DNA from: Arion vulgaris
Lineage: Eukaryota; Mollusca; Gastropoda; Stylommatophora; Arionidae
DNA length: 64,000 bases
NCBI GenBank assembly: GCA_020796225.1
Contig: CM036756.1
Coordinates: 63,789,644-63,853,643, forward strand
Direction: 5' to 3'
The notes beneath the pieces were generated by a model. That model did not search any database. It saw nothing but the letters and a program-made list of their open reading frames with translations, and had not been told where the DNA came from. Of the stretch, positions 51,120 through 62,802 are shown piece after piece (within the stretch, counting starts at the first letter, position 1; the number at the start of each line of letters is the position of its first letter). The position numbers were made by a program, and so were the translations under genes.

Positions 51120-51298
51120 CAGTACCGTGCGGTATATTTTCTCAGTATGATGCAAGTCTTCGAAATGCCGCACCTTAAATGTTTTTTCTTTAAAATAACC
51201 TTCAATTGTGATATTGATTTCGCTGCTTATGTCGCCCCCCCCCTCTCGGTGCCGCCTGATGCGGCCGCCTCTCTGTATCATAGCGCGGCACGGCCCTG
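51120..51298. mobile_element. hAT-type MITE, family 1, copy C
   Basis: 179 bases, flanked by identical GTCTCAAC (51112-51119 and 51299-51306). Interior matches copies B and D, including the GATGCGGCCGCCTCTCTGTA block. Confidence 0.9.
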
Positions 51299-51465
51299 GT
51301 CTCAACCATCATCCGTTCTTTCATGCATTAAATATACCTCACTCTTTATTTATCATTTTTCAACCACTCAATGCAGCTCGTATATGATCTGAAATGAAGC
51401 ACATCTGCATGCTTTGCCATTTTTGTCTGACGAGGTGAGAGAGTTTCGAATAAAGAACATTTTCA

Positions 51466-51830
51466 GGAGTCTCTGTGGCGTAAGGTTAGTGCTTGTCTCT
51501 CGTGCAAAAGGTACCAGGTTCGTTTCTCTTGGAACCATCTGGATATTTTTTCCAGAGCTCCCAGATTTCAGTGTAGGTGAGATCGAGTTCTTAGTCCTAT
51601 CGGGGACGGACGATAAAACGCAGATCCCGTGTTCAATTTGAGCACGTAAAAGAACCATTGACAGTTCAAAATCGAAAAGAGCAGGCTGGAAAGGCGCTGC
51701 GTGGGATAAATTTACTAGAAAAGATTATAAATATAAATCCTAAAAAATATTTTCACCATCTTCGGGAACCATCGCCTGTGCTACGGAGTTCGTGCACTGC
51801 AGCTGAGATCTTCCTGTGTAAGAAGAGGTC
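51466..51830 (+). mobile_element. tRNA-derived SINE, family 2
   Basis: Head GTCTCTGTGGCGTAAGGTTA, box-B-like CCAGGTTCGTTTCTC. The 3' end is cut at GAAGAGGTC and is followed by a family 3 fragment. Confidence 0.75.
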
Positions 51831-51892
51831 AAATCAAACATGGTTCTATTCTTTATACCACAAATTTGGGCCCCCGTAACCACTCGGGCGAT

Positions 51893-53723
51893 GCAAGCAG
51901 ATCTTAACCTCCCTGAAATACCTTTCTCATTTCTATTAATTTTACTTTTGGTCTTCCTCAATCATGCACTTCAATCCCTGGTCATCTATTCATAGTAATC
52001 AACTTCAACGCTCGTATCCTGCTTATCTATCTTGCAAGTATCTTTCTGCAGAGAGCGAGTTCTGCAATTCTGCCTGCAATTCCCCATAGAGGAGATAATT
52101 TGACTTTCAACAATTCACCATCCTCCGAATATATCCCAACCATCTACAAAGACTGAATATGAAAAATATTGTATAATGCATCATCTTCCTATCACCTGAT
52201 GGGATCTTGATGGTGATCTTGTCTTGCCACTTCATATAATTAAATATACGAAGTTTAGGAGCTGTTTAGTCGTTTATCCTGACACAAGCAGGGATGTGAG
52301 AAGAAGAGGGGACGATATGTTTAACCATCATAAAGAAAATTACTAATGGAACTATCCCGATATACAACCAACGTCTGCTAAATACGTATTGCTCTCTTAT
52401 TAGTTGTTTAAATTGATATTTTCTTGTTCTGTTAGAAATGCGAGTTACTTGTTAATTTTTAAAATGGGTAGTTTCCTTACTGAGCCATCAAAGACATTTA
52501 ACAAGGTATTGGTATGTGCTTTTGAATATAAGTGTTACAGAGGAGTGCTCCGTATATAAGGCACAGAGAAGAGAACAAATAGATATATCCAGAAATAAGT
52601 CAAAATCAAAGAAAACGGACGGATGCTACAAATAAGGTTGTGAAAATTGAATTATTTTGGACATAACGGTTGAAAAAGACAAGAATGGTTGGAGAAGACC
52701 TTTACGGAGCAAAGAGGAGAAGAGGAAGACAACGGAGAAGATGGATTTTGAATGTAAGTGATGATTTGAGCATGACGGTTGCAGAGGTGCGACATATGGG
52801 CCTATGAGAGACATTCGGAAGGACTGTTGGGTTGGAAAAGTTCAACCCGGAACAAGTATTTATTTTGGTTGCTAAGTCACATAGGGAGATTTTTCGTCCC
52901 ATAGAAACCACTTCTAGCTCATGTCCGGGGTTGGTATAAAATCCTCAGACATCCCGTATACAACATACCTATTACATGGCAATGGGCCGCGGGCAAGAGA
53001 CCAAGCCATGCTGTACCATAGAAGAAGAGGAATAAATAACTGATGCATTCAATGCAGTGTTAATGACTTTAGTGTACTTTTAGTTCAGTTCATTGATAAC
53101 CTCATTCTGTACCGTTATTAGGTCGGCTATTTTTGTTCATACCTTCTAACAAATAGAATTTTAAACTATTTTGTTCAGAGAAAGAAAGATATATTTTAAT
53201 ATCAGTATTACCTAACATGTGATTGTTTTTCGTCGTTCGAGTTGAAATTTCAACATTAATGACTCTGAAAAAGTTACAGTCAAAGCTAAGTTACCATCAT
53301 TTCCGCAACATTTTCATTGAAAACAGAAACATGACGTAGCAATGTGATTCTACTTAGACTTTCACTATCGTATACGAGCATGTCTGCAACAAGCGTTCAT
53401 TTGTCACAGAGCTGGTACCACAGGCACAGATCTGTTGTACCAATTTACACTCTGTTATTTAGATAGTGTTGTCCTTTACATAGCCAAAAATAATGACCTG
53501 GTCCATTCATTAATGTCTCTTTCAAGTGTTTGCATTTCTTAAGGTTGCATGTGGAAGTTCAAGGTTGTATGCACTTGAGAACTACTTAATCGCAGTGCAG
53601 TGATTCGGACTAGGACGTAATTGGTAAAATCAAGAAAACAAGTTCAACTTTCGCCATGCTCAACAAAATCTGGAAATTTAAAAGATCTTAAAACCAAACT
53701 TAAAATATTTGGAAACAGTGTCT
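51893..53723. other. No gene recognised apart from one LINE end
   Basis: Only the LINE end at 52640-52860 is identifiable. The rest lacks coding or repeat signals that I can name. Confidence 0.4.
52640..52860 (+). mobile_element. LINE 3' end
   Basis: Related to 49965-50200: TTTGGACATAACGGTTGAAA and GCCTATGAGAGACATTCGG. Confidence 0.6.
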
Positions 53724-54265
53724 TGTGAGTGTTATTATACAGTAGGTCTAGTGAGTGTTATTATACAGTAGGTCTAGTGAGTGTTATTATACAGTAGGTC
53801 TAGTGAGTGTTATTATACAGTAGGTCTAGTGAGTGTTATTATACAGTAGGTCTAGTGAGTGTTATTATACAGTAAGGCTAGTGAGTGTTATTATACAGTA
53901 GGTCTAGTGAGTGTTATTATACAGTAGGTCTAGTGAGTGTTATTATACAGTAGGGCTAGTGGTACTGACATAACGTGTTGTTTTACAGTAGTAAGTGAGT
54001 GAATCAGTGTGCCTTTCAGTCATTGAAATGGTCTAGTAAGGTCGATGCAGTGGGCTAGTGAGACTCACTATCTAGAGAGTATAAACAGTCTATAGAAACA
54101 GAGGTCTAGTGAGTAGAATTTAAAAGGCAGTGATGTTATTATACAGTAGGGCTAGTGAGTGTTATTATACAGTAGGGCTTGTGAGTGTTATTATACAGTA
54201 GGGCTAGTGAGTGTTATTATACAGTAGGCCTTGTGAGTGTTATTATACAATAGGGCTAGTGAGTA
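53724..54265. repeat. 26 bp minisatellite, two blocks
   Basis: Unit GTGAGTGTTATTATACAGTA plus GGTCTA, about nine copies at 53724-53965, a degenerate stretch, then about five more at 54125-54265 with a GGGCTA variant. Confidence 0.9.
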
Positions 54266-54519
54266 CTGGACATGAACGTGTTGTTTCAATAGTAACGAAG
54301 AATAGAATCATTGTCTCCTCTCAACTCACTTCGAAAATTGCGTCTAAAAGGGGTCGATGGTGGGACAGGAGACCCCCACTTATAGAGAAAAAAAAAACAG
54401 CTATAAAAACAGAGACTAGGTTTGAAGTAGAAATTAAAAGGCACATGATCGAAATGAGTAGATATTTTTAAAATATTTGTTATATGTGCCCTTGGGAGTG
54501 ATAATGCCTTATGAATGCT

Positions 54520-55140
54520 GGAAAATGACTCCCAGCACCATCGCAAATTGAGACATTGCCCCAAAATGACTCCCAGAATCATACAAAGTTAGGAGACTTT
54601 CCCCAAAATGACTTCCTGCATCATTCAAAGTTAGACATTTCCCAAAAATGATTCCCAGAATCATACACAAGTTGAGACATTCCCTACAAATGACTCCCAG
54701 AATCATACACGAGACATTCCCACAAATGACTCCCAGAATCATACACAAGTTAGAACATTCCTCACAAATGACTCCCAGAATCATACACAAGTTAGAGACT
54801 ATTCCCTAAAAGTGACTCCCAGAATCATACACAAGTTAGAGACAATTCCCCAAATTTACTCCCAGAATCATACACAAGTTAGGGGACTTCCCTAAAAATG
54901 ACTCCCAGAATCATACACAAGTTGGGGACATTTCCCTAAAAATGACTCTTCAGAATCATACAAATTGAACTTCCAAATGACTTCAGAATCAAACAGTTGG
55001 AGACATTCCCAAAATGACTCCCTAGAATCATACACAAGTTAGAGAATTCCCCAAAATGACTCCCAGAATCATACACAAGTTGAGACATTCCCAAAATGAC
55101 TCCCAGAATCATACACAAGTTGAGACATTTCCCAAAAATG
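54520..55140. repeat. About 40 bp minisatellite, about 15 copies
   Basis: Degenerate unit containing AAAATGACTCCCAGAATCAT followed by ACACAAGTT and GAGACATTCCC. Copies vary by small deletions. Lies directly beyond the 26 bp array. Confidence 0.88.
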
Positions 55141-55199
55141 TTTAGAAAATCCTTTAAATTTTCTAGCTAACTATATAGAAAGAAGAATAAACAGCTTCA

Positions 55200-55455
55200 A
55201 TAGAGATCCTATTAAAAAAAGCAAGATAAGATAGATTTGACAGGTATATCGTAAGCCAGTATGTGTATTGACTAAGACATCAGATGGAAGAAGAAAGTTT
55301 TGATGTCCAAAGGAAATATGGAGAAGATGAACTATGAACAGAGAGTTGGACGATTGTGGCCTGAACTGGGAAACGATTACTAGAAAAGTGGCAGAACATC
55401 AACAATGGAAATTTATTGTAGAAGCATTTAATGTCAAACGGGACAGGATGGGACA
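55200..55455 (+). mobile_element. LINE 3' end
   Basis: MNRELDDCGLNWETITRKVA then EHQQWKFIVEAF, related to the scar in the granulin introns. It opens a 174-codon ORF whose later part has no recognisable domain. Confidence 0.65.
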
Positions 55456-55744
55456 CAGATATATAAGATTGCCTGTGGGACCTACATATGTAAACAGAAA
55501 TGCTTCAATTTTTAGGCTCAAACACTGTAATCTTTTTCTCGTTGAGGTGAATAAAACAACATTTATAACAAAAATTAGACCCTATCCGGAATGGACCACG
55601 GGTGGACCCAGTACAATTGAACGTGTAAAGCTCAAACCGTCATCAATCTTTCGAATTAGAACGCTCGGAATTTGTTTAGGTTCGCTTTATTGTGCCATTT
55701 GGAGTTTAATGAAGGCTCACACCCTTTGGCAGCTATCAAGTGTA

Positions 55745-55785
55745 CACTACACTTTGATCTTAGCCAAACAGCGCAGAAGCGAACA
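55745..55785 (-). pseudogene. U2 snRNA 5'-end pseudogene
   Basis: The minus strand reads TCGCTTCT, then TTTGGCTAAGATCAAAGTGT and AGT, matching the first 36 or so bases of U2 snRNA with about six differences. The Sm site and later stems are not visible, so it is a truncated retro-copy. Confidence 0.6.
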
Positions 55786-55907
55786 ACAATTAGCGAGGAA
55801 ACGAACTGATCACTTCACCTATATCCCTAACACACCTTCTGGATTATTGGATATGTGAGATAACATTTACATGATTGCACTTTTTGAGATATCCGAATAC
55901 ATGTTAA

Positions 55908-56054
55908 CCCTTTCACTCCGTAATTTTATTTACCTCTGGAAGCATCTATAGTGCAATCTATAGTGCAATGCATAGTTAAATAGCTAGTATACTGGCTTCG
56001 CGTCATCTTGAAAAATACTGCAAGCCAGTAGATCGGTTCAGAAGAGCGAAAAGG
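55908..56054. mobile_element. piggyBac-like MITE (TTAA flanks)
   Basis: 147 bases between TTAA sites, ends CCCTTTCACTCC and, inverted, CCTTTTCGCTC. Internal palindrome around ACTGGCTT...AAGCCAGT. Partial relatives start near 46572 and 61698. Confidence 0.65.
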
Positions 56055-56399
56055 TTAATATATGTCCAACAACAATCACGATAAATATAAAACATACTGC
56101 TGTTAATTCACTAAGATTTGTATGTTAATGCTACCGGAAATTCTCCTATATGACCTATAACAAAATCAAGATAAGAACTTGATTGTGAACTTTCACTCGC
56201 AAAATGTTCTGGGCATTTACCCTACACAAACAAAAATAAATAAATATTTTAAGGGTCGTCAAATGTCGTAAATTAAAAAAAATAAATCTTAAATTAGGCA
56301 ATAGAGATAGAAAGGGAACTGTGTTCTTTTGTCTGCATTTCTATCAGACTTAAAATCGTAATAGGAATGACCCTGGTGTAGTTTTGGAAGCTATTCATG

Positions 56400-56740
56400 C
56401 TATTGCCAACAGGAAAGAATGTTATGCTGATTTAATATTAAAAGTTGGTTGCCGAGGTGGTGATATGTACTCTCTCTCTCTCTCTTCTCTTTGCCTTTTA
56501 ACCGGATTGGGGCATAGGCCCTCAACCAACTCATGCCAAGTCTTCCTATCTCTAGCTATCTCCTGCAGCTCCTCCAGCTCTTCTTTATATTGTTGATCTC
56601 TGCCTCCAAATCCCGTCTCCATGTATTTCTCGACCTGCCCTTCTTTCGCTGTCCCTGCGGATTCCAGAAAAGGACCCTTCTTATTATATCTCCCTCCGAT
56701 TTTCGCAAAGTGTGTCCTATCCAGCGCCAGCGTCTTTTTT
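56400..56740 (-). mobile_element. LINE 3' end (RTE-like)
   Basis: Minus frames RRWRWIGHTLRKSEGDIIRR and LFWNPQGQRKKGRSRNTWRR are hallmark tail residues. Ends in a GA run. Confidence 0.8.
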
Positions 56741-57279
56741 AGCCTATTTGTTCACTGGAATCTGTCTTGTTCTGTCCAAAAGTTCCTTATTTAAAATAGG
56801 AACTTCAAGACCCAGTTGGTATATAAAAAAAATATGTGTAGGGATTTCTTGTATCTGAACAATCTCTCTCTCTCTCCAAAAAATATGAACCTCTAAAAAT
56901 GTCTAACTCAATTGGTTTTGTAGATATGGTTTTTGGCAATGTAACCCTTCCAAATTAAAACAAATATTTCGAATTAGAACAGCAATATCTCTACGTATAT
57001 ACTGTTGACACAAAAAGTGGAGGTTAATGCTATAACTATGGGTGATATGTACATCATATGTCATTTTGGCATTCTTTGCAATTCTTATATTTGTGAAATC
57101 CACTGCACGATGAAGGGGAAGTTTTTACAATATATTTTCAAGAAAATTAATTATTTTTAAAATAATTAATTACAGTGCATACACTAAACGCTGTTCAAAC
57201 ACAATGTCTATTGCAATATGTGGCCAAATTGTATTTTTTTCTGTGAATTAAAAAAAAAGACAACCCTTGCTATGGGTGG

Positions 57280-57455
57280 GTCTCCGCCTCTTAACTTATT
57301 TTGTATCCTTTGCTTCATGAAGGCCTTTTGGTCGAAACGTTGCTGTGTATTGTTATTGTTTTTGTATTTTGTAAAACAATAGTACTTTGTTTCAAGTGTT
57401 TTGCCATTGCTACATAGCTTTACTGCAGTCTTTTCTTCTGCTTCCTTATATCGAT
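57280..57455 (+). mobile_element. Solo Penelope-like tail
   Basis: Contains CTTCATGAAGGCCTTTTGGT, CGAAACGTTGCTGTGTATTG and a GCCATTGCTACATAGCTTTA end followed by CTGCAGTC. Confidence 0.75.
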
Positions 57456-57529
57456 AATATTGTTCAACATCTACACACCACTAACATCATCGTCGTCATC
57501 ACCAGTCATTGTTGCGCTCATTAAGTAAG

Positions 57530-57620
57530 ACATCTGAGATGATAGAAAACACCAGAAACAGAGATTTGTGGAGATCCATGATCGCTTTCGCCAGCCGGCA
57601 CGGCACCTGATGATGATAAG
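57530..57620 (+). mobile_element. LINE 3' terminus
   Basis: Reads NRDLWRSMIAFASRHGT followed by a stop and GATGATGATAAG; same type of end as 49105-49150. Confidence 0.55.
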
Positions 57621-58210
57621 AAGTTCAACCCACAGTTCAAAACAGGGAAGATATGCATGGGATCATTTTCTTTGAAAAACTTCGCATTGAAATATGACCT
57701 CTACTGAGTCATATTTGATGCCCTGGAAATTTACCTTCGTGAAAGGTTGCGATATCTTAGATGTACATTTGACAATAATCACCTTGAACAAACGCTAAAT
57801 CTGCGTAATCTAAACTTTGTCCTTAAAGTACTTAAAACTAGGACTAGTACTTTAAAAAAAGAAATTAGAGTAATCAAACCATTTAATCATTAATTAATCA
57901 ACCTCTTCACATGCGACTATCATTCATTTTAGACACCGGATTCTCTGATATAGTGCGCCGTTGTCTATTTAAGGATTTTAGTTTCACCCTTACATGTTTC
58001 TTTTCGAACGTGTTGAATATGAGTCACTTTAACCTCTTCAGGTCTGTCTGAAGTTTACAAGTGAATTAGGAGTTGTTTTTAAAGAACCCAAAGGGAAGCA
58101 CCGGAGTCAATCAATATGGTAAATAAGTAGACAGCAGAGAAGTATAATGGTCACCCGAAAATACAATTTGCCAAACACAGGATTTGAACCACAACCTTAC
58201 TTTTTTGTTT

Positions 58211-58406
58211 GTTCGATCCAGAAGCACTTGAGCTTTCAGCTCTTCGGCTCGGTGCCATGGACATCGTAGGCCCTTCGGTTCGGTGCCACGAACAACGTAA
58301 ATCTGGAGAATCTGTGGCTTTTCTGCCAGCTCCCGGAATTAAGCCCCCTCACAGTGGGCTTGTCACCCGTCGTCCAGCGCGCTAAAACACACTGGGCAGG
58401 CGGGCA
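58211..58406 (-). mobile_element. tRNA-derived SINE, family 1
   Basis: Minus-strand copy from the GATCCAGAAGC end to the GCCCGCCTGCCCAGTGTG head. Confidence 0.8.
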
Positions 58407-58474
58407 ACCTTACTTCTTACAGCACCTATTTCCTAGCCCTGCAGACAAGTGTTTTTCAGAGCACAACCAACTAG

Positions 58475-58622
58475 CCAACCGTCTCAGATAGGACTAGGAA
58501 CTTGATCTTACCTACACTGAGATCAGGGATCTCTGGAAAATACACGATATCTCCCGAGTGAGCGAACCGAGTACATTTGAAACGAGAGGCGAGCTCTTAA
58601 CCTCTACGCCACAGAAACCCAA
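58475..58622 (-). mobile_element. SINE family 2, 5' part
   Basis: Minus-strand head TTTCTGTGGCGTAGAGGTTA, with box-B-like CTCGGTTCGCTCACTCG. Other fragments of the family lie at 31950-32030 (plus, end only), 46180-46325 (minus) and 38905-39026 with 39253-39370 (minus, split by a LINE). Confidence 0.7.
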
Positions 58623-58675
58623 AAACTGAGACTCCCAAATTTTCTGCTGCTTTTTTTTTTTTTTAAATTTTCTTT

Positions 58676-58870
58676 TCAATCCAGAAGCACTTGAGCTTTC
58701 AGCTCTTCGGCTCGGTGCCATGGACATCGTAACCCTTCGGTTTGGTACCACGAACACCGTGAATCTGGAGAATCTGTGGCTTTTCTGCCAGCCCGCGAAA
58801 TTGAACCCGCAGTCACAAAGGGCTAGTCACCCGCAGTCCAACTCGCTACGAACACACTCGGCAGGCGGGC
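58676..58870 (-). mobile_element. tRNA-derived SINE, family 1
   Basis: A second minus-strand copy 270 bases from the previous one, separated by a family 2 SINE head and a T-rich tract. Confidence 0.8.
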
Positions 58871-59519
58871 AATTGTCTGCTTAAAGAAATAGTTAATGTC
58901 AAGGTCCACTAACCGACAAGTACAAGTAGATTGATTATTTTGATGAAAAAAAACCATGTCAACTATCTTCATATATTTAAATCTGTGTTGATTCAAGCCA
59001 CATTTATTTGATGGACGTAGCATGCCAGTATAATGTAGCTGACCTTCAGAGCAGTGTCTCTAATCTGTGCTTAAAAACATCGAAGGCTGTCACTCATGAC
59101 CGATAACTATCATAGCATCAAGAGACACATTTACCCACCTCGGTCTTCCCCCTCCCGTTCCATCCTCCTTCCCCGTACCCCCCTCCCAATCATACTTAGT
59201 GTCGTAGAACTGTAATGTTGACAGCAGTTTTCAGTGGCTAGGTGAGCTGTGCTATTTGTGCATATAAAGCAAAAGGGCGTCTACGCAAAAGATAACAGTG
59301 GCGGGGGAAAACCCACTGTTTATGAAGCACACACAAAAGTCCGTTCTATAAATCTCTTCTTATTCTAACCTGAACAGCAAAACAGCATTAGAGAAGAAAA
59401 AAATAGAAGAAAACAGAAAGAAATAAGCTGAGCATCTACTTTTCACATATGAAAATCACATAAAGGATGTTTCTATAATAATAATACGAGTAATAATAAT
59501 ACCTCTCGTACCGTTATAA

Positions 59520-59740
59520 ATTACATAGGGCCTGCCAGTAATTTCTCCATACCGCTCTATCCTGGACAACTCGCTCAATATCTTCCATGGAACTGAGACA
59601 GATATTTCTTGCCTTTCTAAGCAAAGTTCGTTTCAGGGTCTCCTTAAGTCGTCCTCTCTTTCTTGAACCCTTTGCATCCCACTTCACTGCATGCTTTGAT
59701 ATTCGGTGATCATTTCTGTTTCTATACTGAGCCATATGTT
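59520..59740 (-). mobile_element. LINE 3' end
   Basis: Minus frame KWDAKGSRKRGRLKETLKRT and VQDRAVWRNYWQALCNL. A relative occurs at 27715-27870 in progranulin intron 2. Confidence 0.75.
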
Positions 59741-60315
59741 GTAGGGTAAGTGACAACCACGCTTTTATTTCATCTAGGGAAAGATATGTTTTGATTTATC
59801 GTTAATCGGTGCTCAGTTTGCTGAAAGTAAATCGATACTAATCTTTCTAAGAATATTTGCCAAGCATTATATAAATATTTGTCTGATACTCTGCGGGAGA
59901 TGGTCCTATCTAGTTCGAAGATTTTCTAGTGATTTCGCAGAAAGCTCACTCATTGTGTTTAGGGCAATAAGGACAAGGACATGTATATTAACAGTATTAC
60001 ATTAGCAAGAAAAAATAAATGATTAAATATGAAAAATGATACGGACACACTATTACGCATGCTCCGAGTAGATCTCGTCCGAAAGAATGTGAAACTCGGA
60101 GTTTACTAGTTCAACCGTACTGATTCACTCGTAGCGGCAATGCTGTATACAAAAATTGAAATTTAACTCAGAATCGTGAGAATCATCTGAAGACAATGTA
60201 CAGCGACAGAACGAACAAATAACTAGATCATTTTGGAAAATAAAAGCGTGACAAGTTTCAGAGGTAGATAATGAAAAACATATATTGGCTTTTGAGTATA
60301 AGTGATTTGTTTTTT

Positions 60316-60512
60316 CCCGATCCAGAAGCACTTGAGCTGAAAGCTCTTTGGCTCGGTGTCATGGACATCGTAACCCTTCGGCTCGGTGCCACGAACACCG
60401 TAAATCTGGGGAACCTGTAGCTTTTCTCCCAGTCCGCGGAGTTGAACCCGCACTTACAGAGGACTAGTCACCCGTGGTCCAACGCGCTGCGAACACGCTG
60501 GGCACGCGGACG
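60316..60512 (-). mobile_element. tRNA-derived SINE, family 1
   Basis: Minus-strand copy, with box-B-like GGTTCAACTCCGCGGACTG. Confidence 0.8.
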
Positions 60513-60619
60513 AGTATAAGTGTTACCGACTAGTCTTCCGTATATCATAACAGAGAAGAAAACAATTAGATTTACACAGAAGGAAATTAAAATCAAAGAA
60601 AACTAGCTATGCTAAAAAT

Positions 60620-60880
60620 AAGTATGAGAAAATTGTATTTTGGACATATAAAGAAACACGACGGTTGAGAGGATTATTGTGGAAGGAAGCATCCCGGCAA
60701 ATAGGAGAAGAGGAAGACCACGAAGAAGATGGATTCAGGGTGTAATTCATAATTTGAGCATGATGGCTGAAAAGTCGGTACATCTGGCCTATGAGAGAGA
60801 GAGAGAGAAAAATTTGGAAGGCTGTTTGGGTAACAAAGTTCTGCAAAGGGTAGAGAAGGAAAAACTGAGAAAAAATTATT
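60620..60880 (+). mobile_element. LINE 3' end
   Basis: Best preserved of the three: ends in an RRRGRPRRRWIQGVIHNLSM frame, then GGCCTATGAGAGAGAGAG. Confidence 0.7.
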
Positions 60881-60892
60881 GATCGATTGATA

Positions 60893-61313
60893 TGATCATC
60901 ATCATTGCATTCGATAATTAACCATGTGTACTCCGATCTCTTTCTTACACAGGAATATATCAGCAGCAGTGCACGAACTCCGTAGCACCGGCCAGGATCC
61001 CCGATGTAATTTAGAAGATGGTAACAATATGTTGTAGAAATTGTTTTTAAACGATTTTATAATGAATTTTTCCCAGGCAGTGACTTTCCAGTCTGCACTT
61101 CTAGATTTTGAACTGCCAAGGGTTCTTTTACAGACTCAACTTGAACACGCTACCCATATTTTATTCTATGTCTCCAATAGGACTAGGAACTTGATCTTAA
61201 CTACACTGAGGTCAGGAATATCTGGAAACATATCCCGATGGCTCAAAGAGGGAATGCGAACCAAGTACCATGGAAACGATAGGTGAGAACTTGAATTCTA
61301 TGCCACAGAGACC
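60893..61313 (-). mobile_element. tRNA-derived SINE, family 2
   Basis: Minus-strand full-length copy; ends ATGATGATCAT and starts at GGGTCTCTGTGGCATAG. Confidence 0.75.
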
Positions 61314-61959
61314 CCTTCCCTTCCCACCCCTTCATATCGCCCATCCACCTCCCCAAAAGGTAGACGATGAAAAAACTTTCTGATAAAAATATTAATAGTT
61401 TATGAGTCTACTGACACATGCAGAAGTTCAATAGTGATCAAAGGGCAACTATCTGTATCGTTTTGTTATACTTTGGAACACTATTGTACTATTGTTAAAG
61501 TAACAAACAGATTAACCGGTAGACATTACTGATAAGTTTGACAAATTTACCTATCAGATATTAGTTTTAAAAGTTGAACTTGTTGAACAAGCAGCCTCAA
61601 GGGCAAATATGCAATCGTATATACTGCAAATAAGTCTTAAATGCTTTCTTTGAAAAATTCTAACTATTCTGAAGTATCAGTAGATGTTATGAATTAACCC
61701 ATTTCGACCTCTTATGACCATAAACTGGCTTGCAGTGTTTTTTAAGATGACTAAAATATCTCTAAGAATATTTTATATCCGTTGATCTCTAATCTCTCTT
61801 CCCCTCTATGTTGTCTCAACTATAACATATGCCAGCGAGGTTTAGAAAAATAACCAAAAATATCGAACGTAAGTTCAACGCATTTAAAAGAAACGTCCGC
61901 GAAAAAATGGACAACATGGAACGAATTCTTCTTTTTTCTTCTTCTGCGTTCTCACTAGA
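61314..61959. other. No gene recognised
   Basis: AT-rich; includes a half copy of the TTAA-type MITE starting near 61698. The stretch 62811-63639 is also unassigned except for two small inverted repeats. Confidence 0.4.
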
Positions 61960-62300
61960 TTGAGATTTCGGATTCTCTAATAAAGGCAGCCGTCTGCCTC
62001 AGATTATCAGCAACGCCATACAGTTTGTCTTGGACGCTGGTGTAAGTGGGCCATCTCTTTCTTCTCAAGTCTGCATACTGGGAGCAGTTCTGTAGGATAT
62101 AATTCATATGATTTCTGCTTCCCCGTTTGTGCCGACCTCTTTCCGCAGTAAGTTTTGACCACCCTCGTGATGATAAGTCTGACATTCTTACTGCGTGGCT
62201 AAATCTCCGAGGCAGATTGGCGACCGTAGAATCCGTTATCCCATTCCTCATTGTGAGGGTCGTTGCACCATGTTATGCGCCTTACGGCCTGGTGTTTCTG
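61960..62300 (-). mobile_element. LINE carboxy end, I/Jockey-like
   Basis: Minus strand reads NYILQNCSQYADLRRKRWPT and DKLYGVADNLRQTAAFIRE, the same family as 33388-33600. Confidence 0.7.
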
Positions 62301-62319
62301 TTTTCTGCAAGCATTTGTT

Positions 62320-62460
62320 TCGGGTTAGCACTCCCTAGCGGACACGTGCATCCGATTTCATCCAAACCTCCATAGTCGTCTCTTACGACATGCATGGCAG
62401 GTAACAGTGGTTCTATTCTTTACACCCCAAATTTGGGCCCAGGTAACCATTCGGGCGAAA
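62320..62460 (-). mobile_element. SINE family 3, 5' half
   Basis: Minus-strand 5' half only, ending where it abuts an I/Jockey-like LINE end. A shorter piece of the same end is at 51838-51892. Confidence 0.65.
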
Positions 62461-62624
62461 CGAATTCAGGAGAGATGTTGAGTCAACAAGGACTGGAGGA
62501 AATCTGAAACAGCCTCATCTACCTCAGAGCTACAAGATAGCAAAGACACTCCTGAAATAATCCATAACAACGAAATATAGGCAGTTCATAAAGACTACAA
62601 GTCACAGTAAGACATCATAATCAT

Positions 62625-62802
62625 CAGGACCGTGCGGTATATTTTCTCAGTATGATGCAAGTCTACGAAATTCCGCACCTTAAATGTTTTTTTCTCCTTA
62701 AAATAACCTTCAGTTGTAATTTTGATTTTACCGCTTATGCCGCCCCCTTACAATACCGCCTGATGCGGCCCCCTCTTTGTATCATAGCACGGCACGGCCT
62801 TG
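62625..62802. mobile_element. hAT-type MITE, family 1, copy D
   Basis: 178 bases with CAGGACCGTGC left end; flanks ATAATCAT and ATAATCGT match at seven of eight bases. Confidence 0.88.

Larger units (their letters stand above)
56741..58210. other. No gene recognised apart from two retroelement tails
   Basis: Apart from the Penelope-like tail (57280-57455) and a LINE terminus (57530-57620), this stretch is unassigned. 58871-59519 and 59745-60315 are likewise unassigned; 59145-59195 is a C-rich pyrimidine tract. Confidence 0.4.

Noticed and set aside
55334..55858. 174-codon ORF as a host gene
   Set aside because: The first 40 codons are a LINE end and the rest crosses a U2-like fragment on the other strand without any domain.
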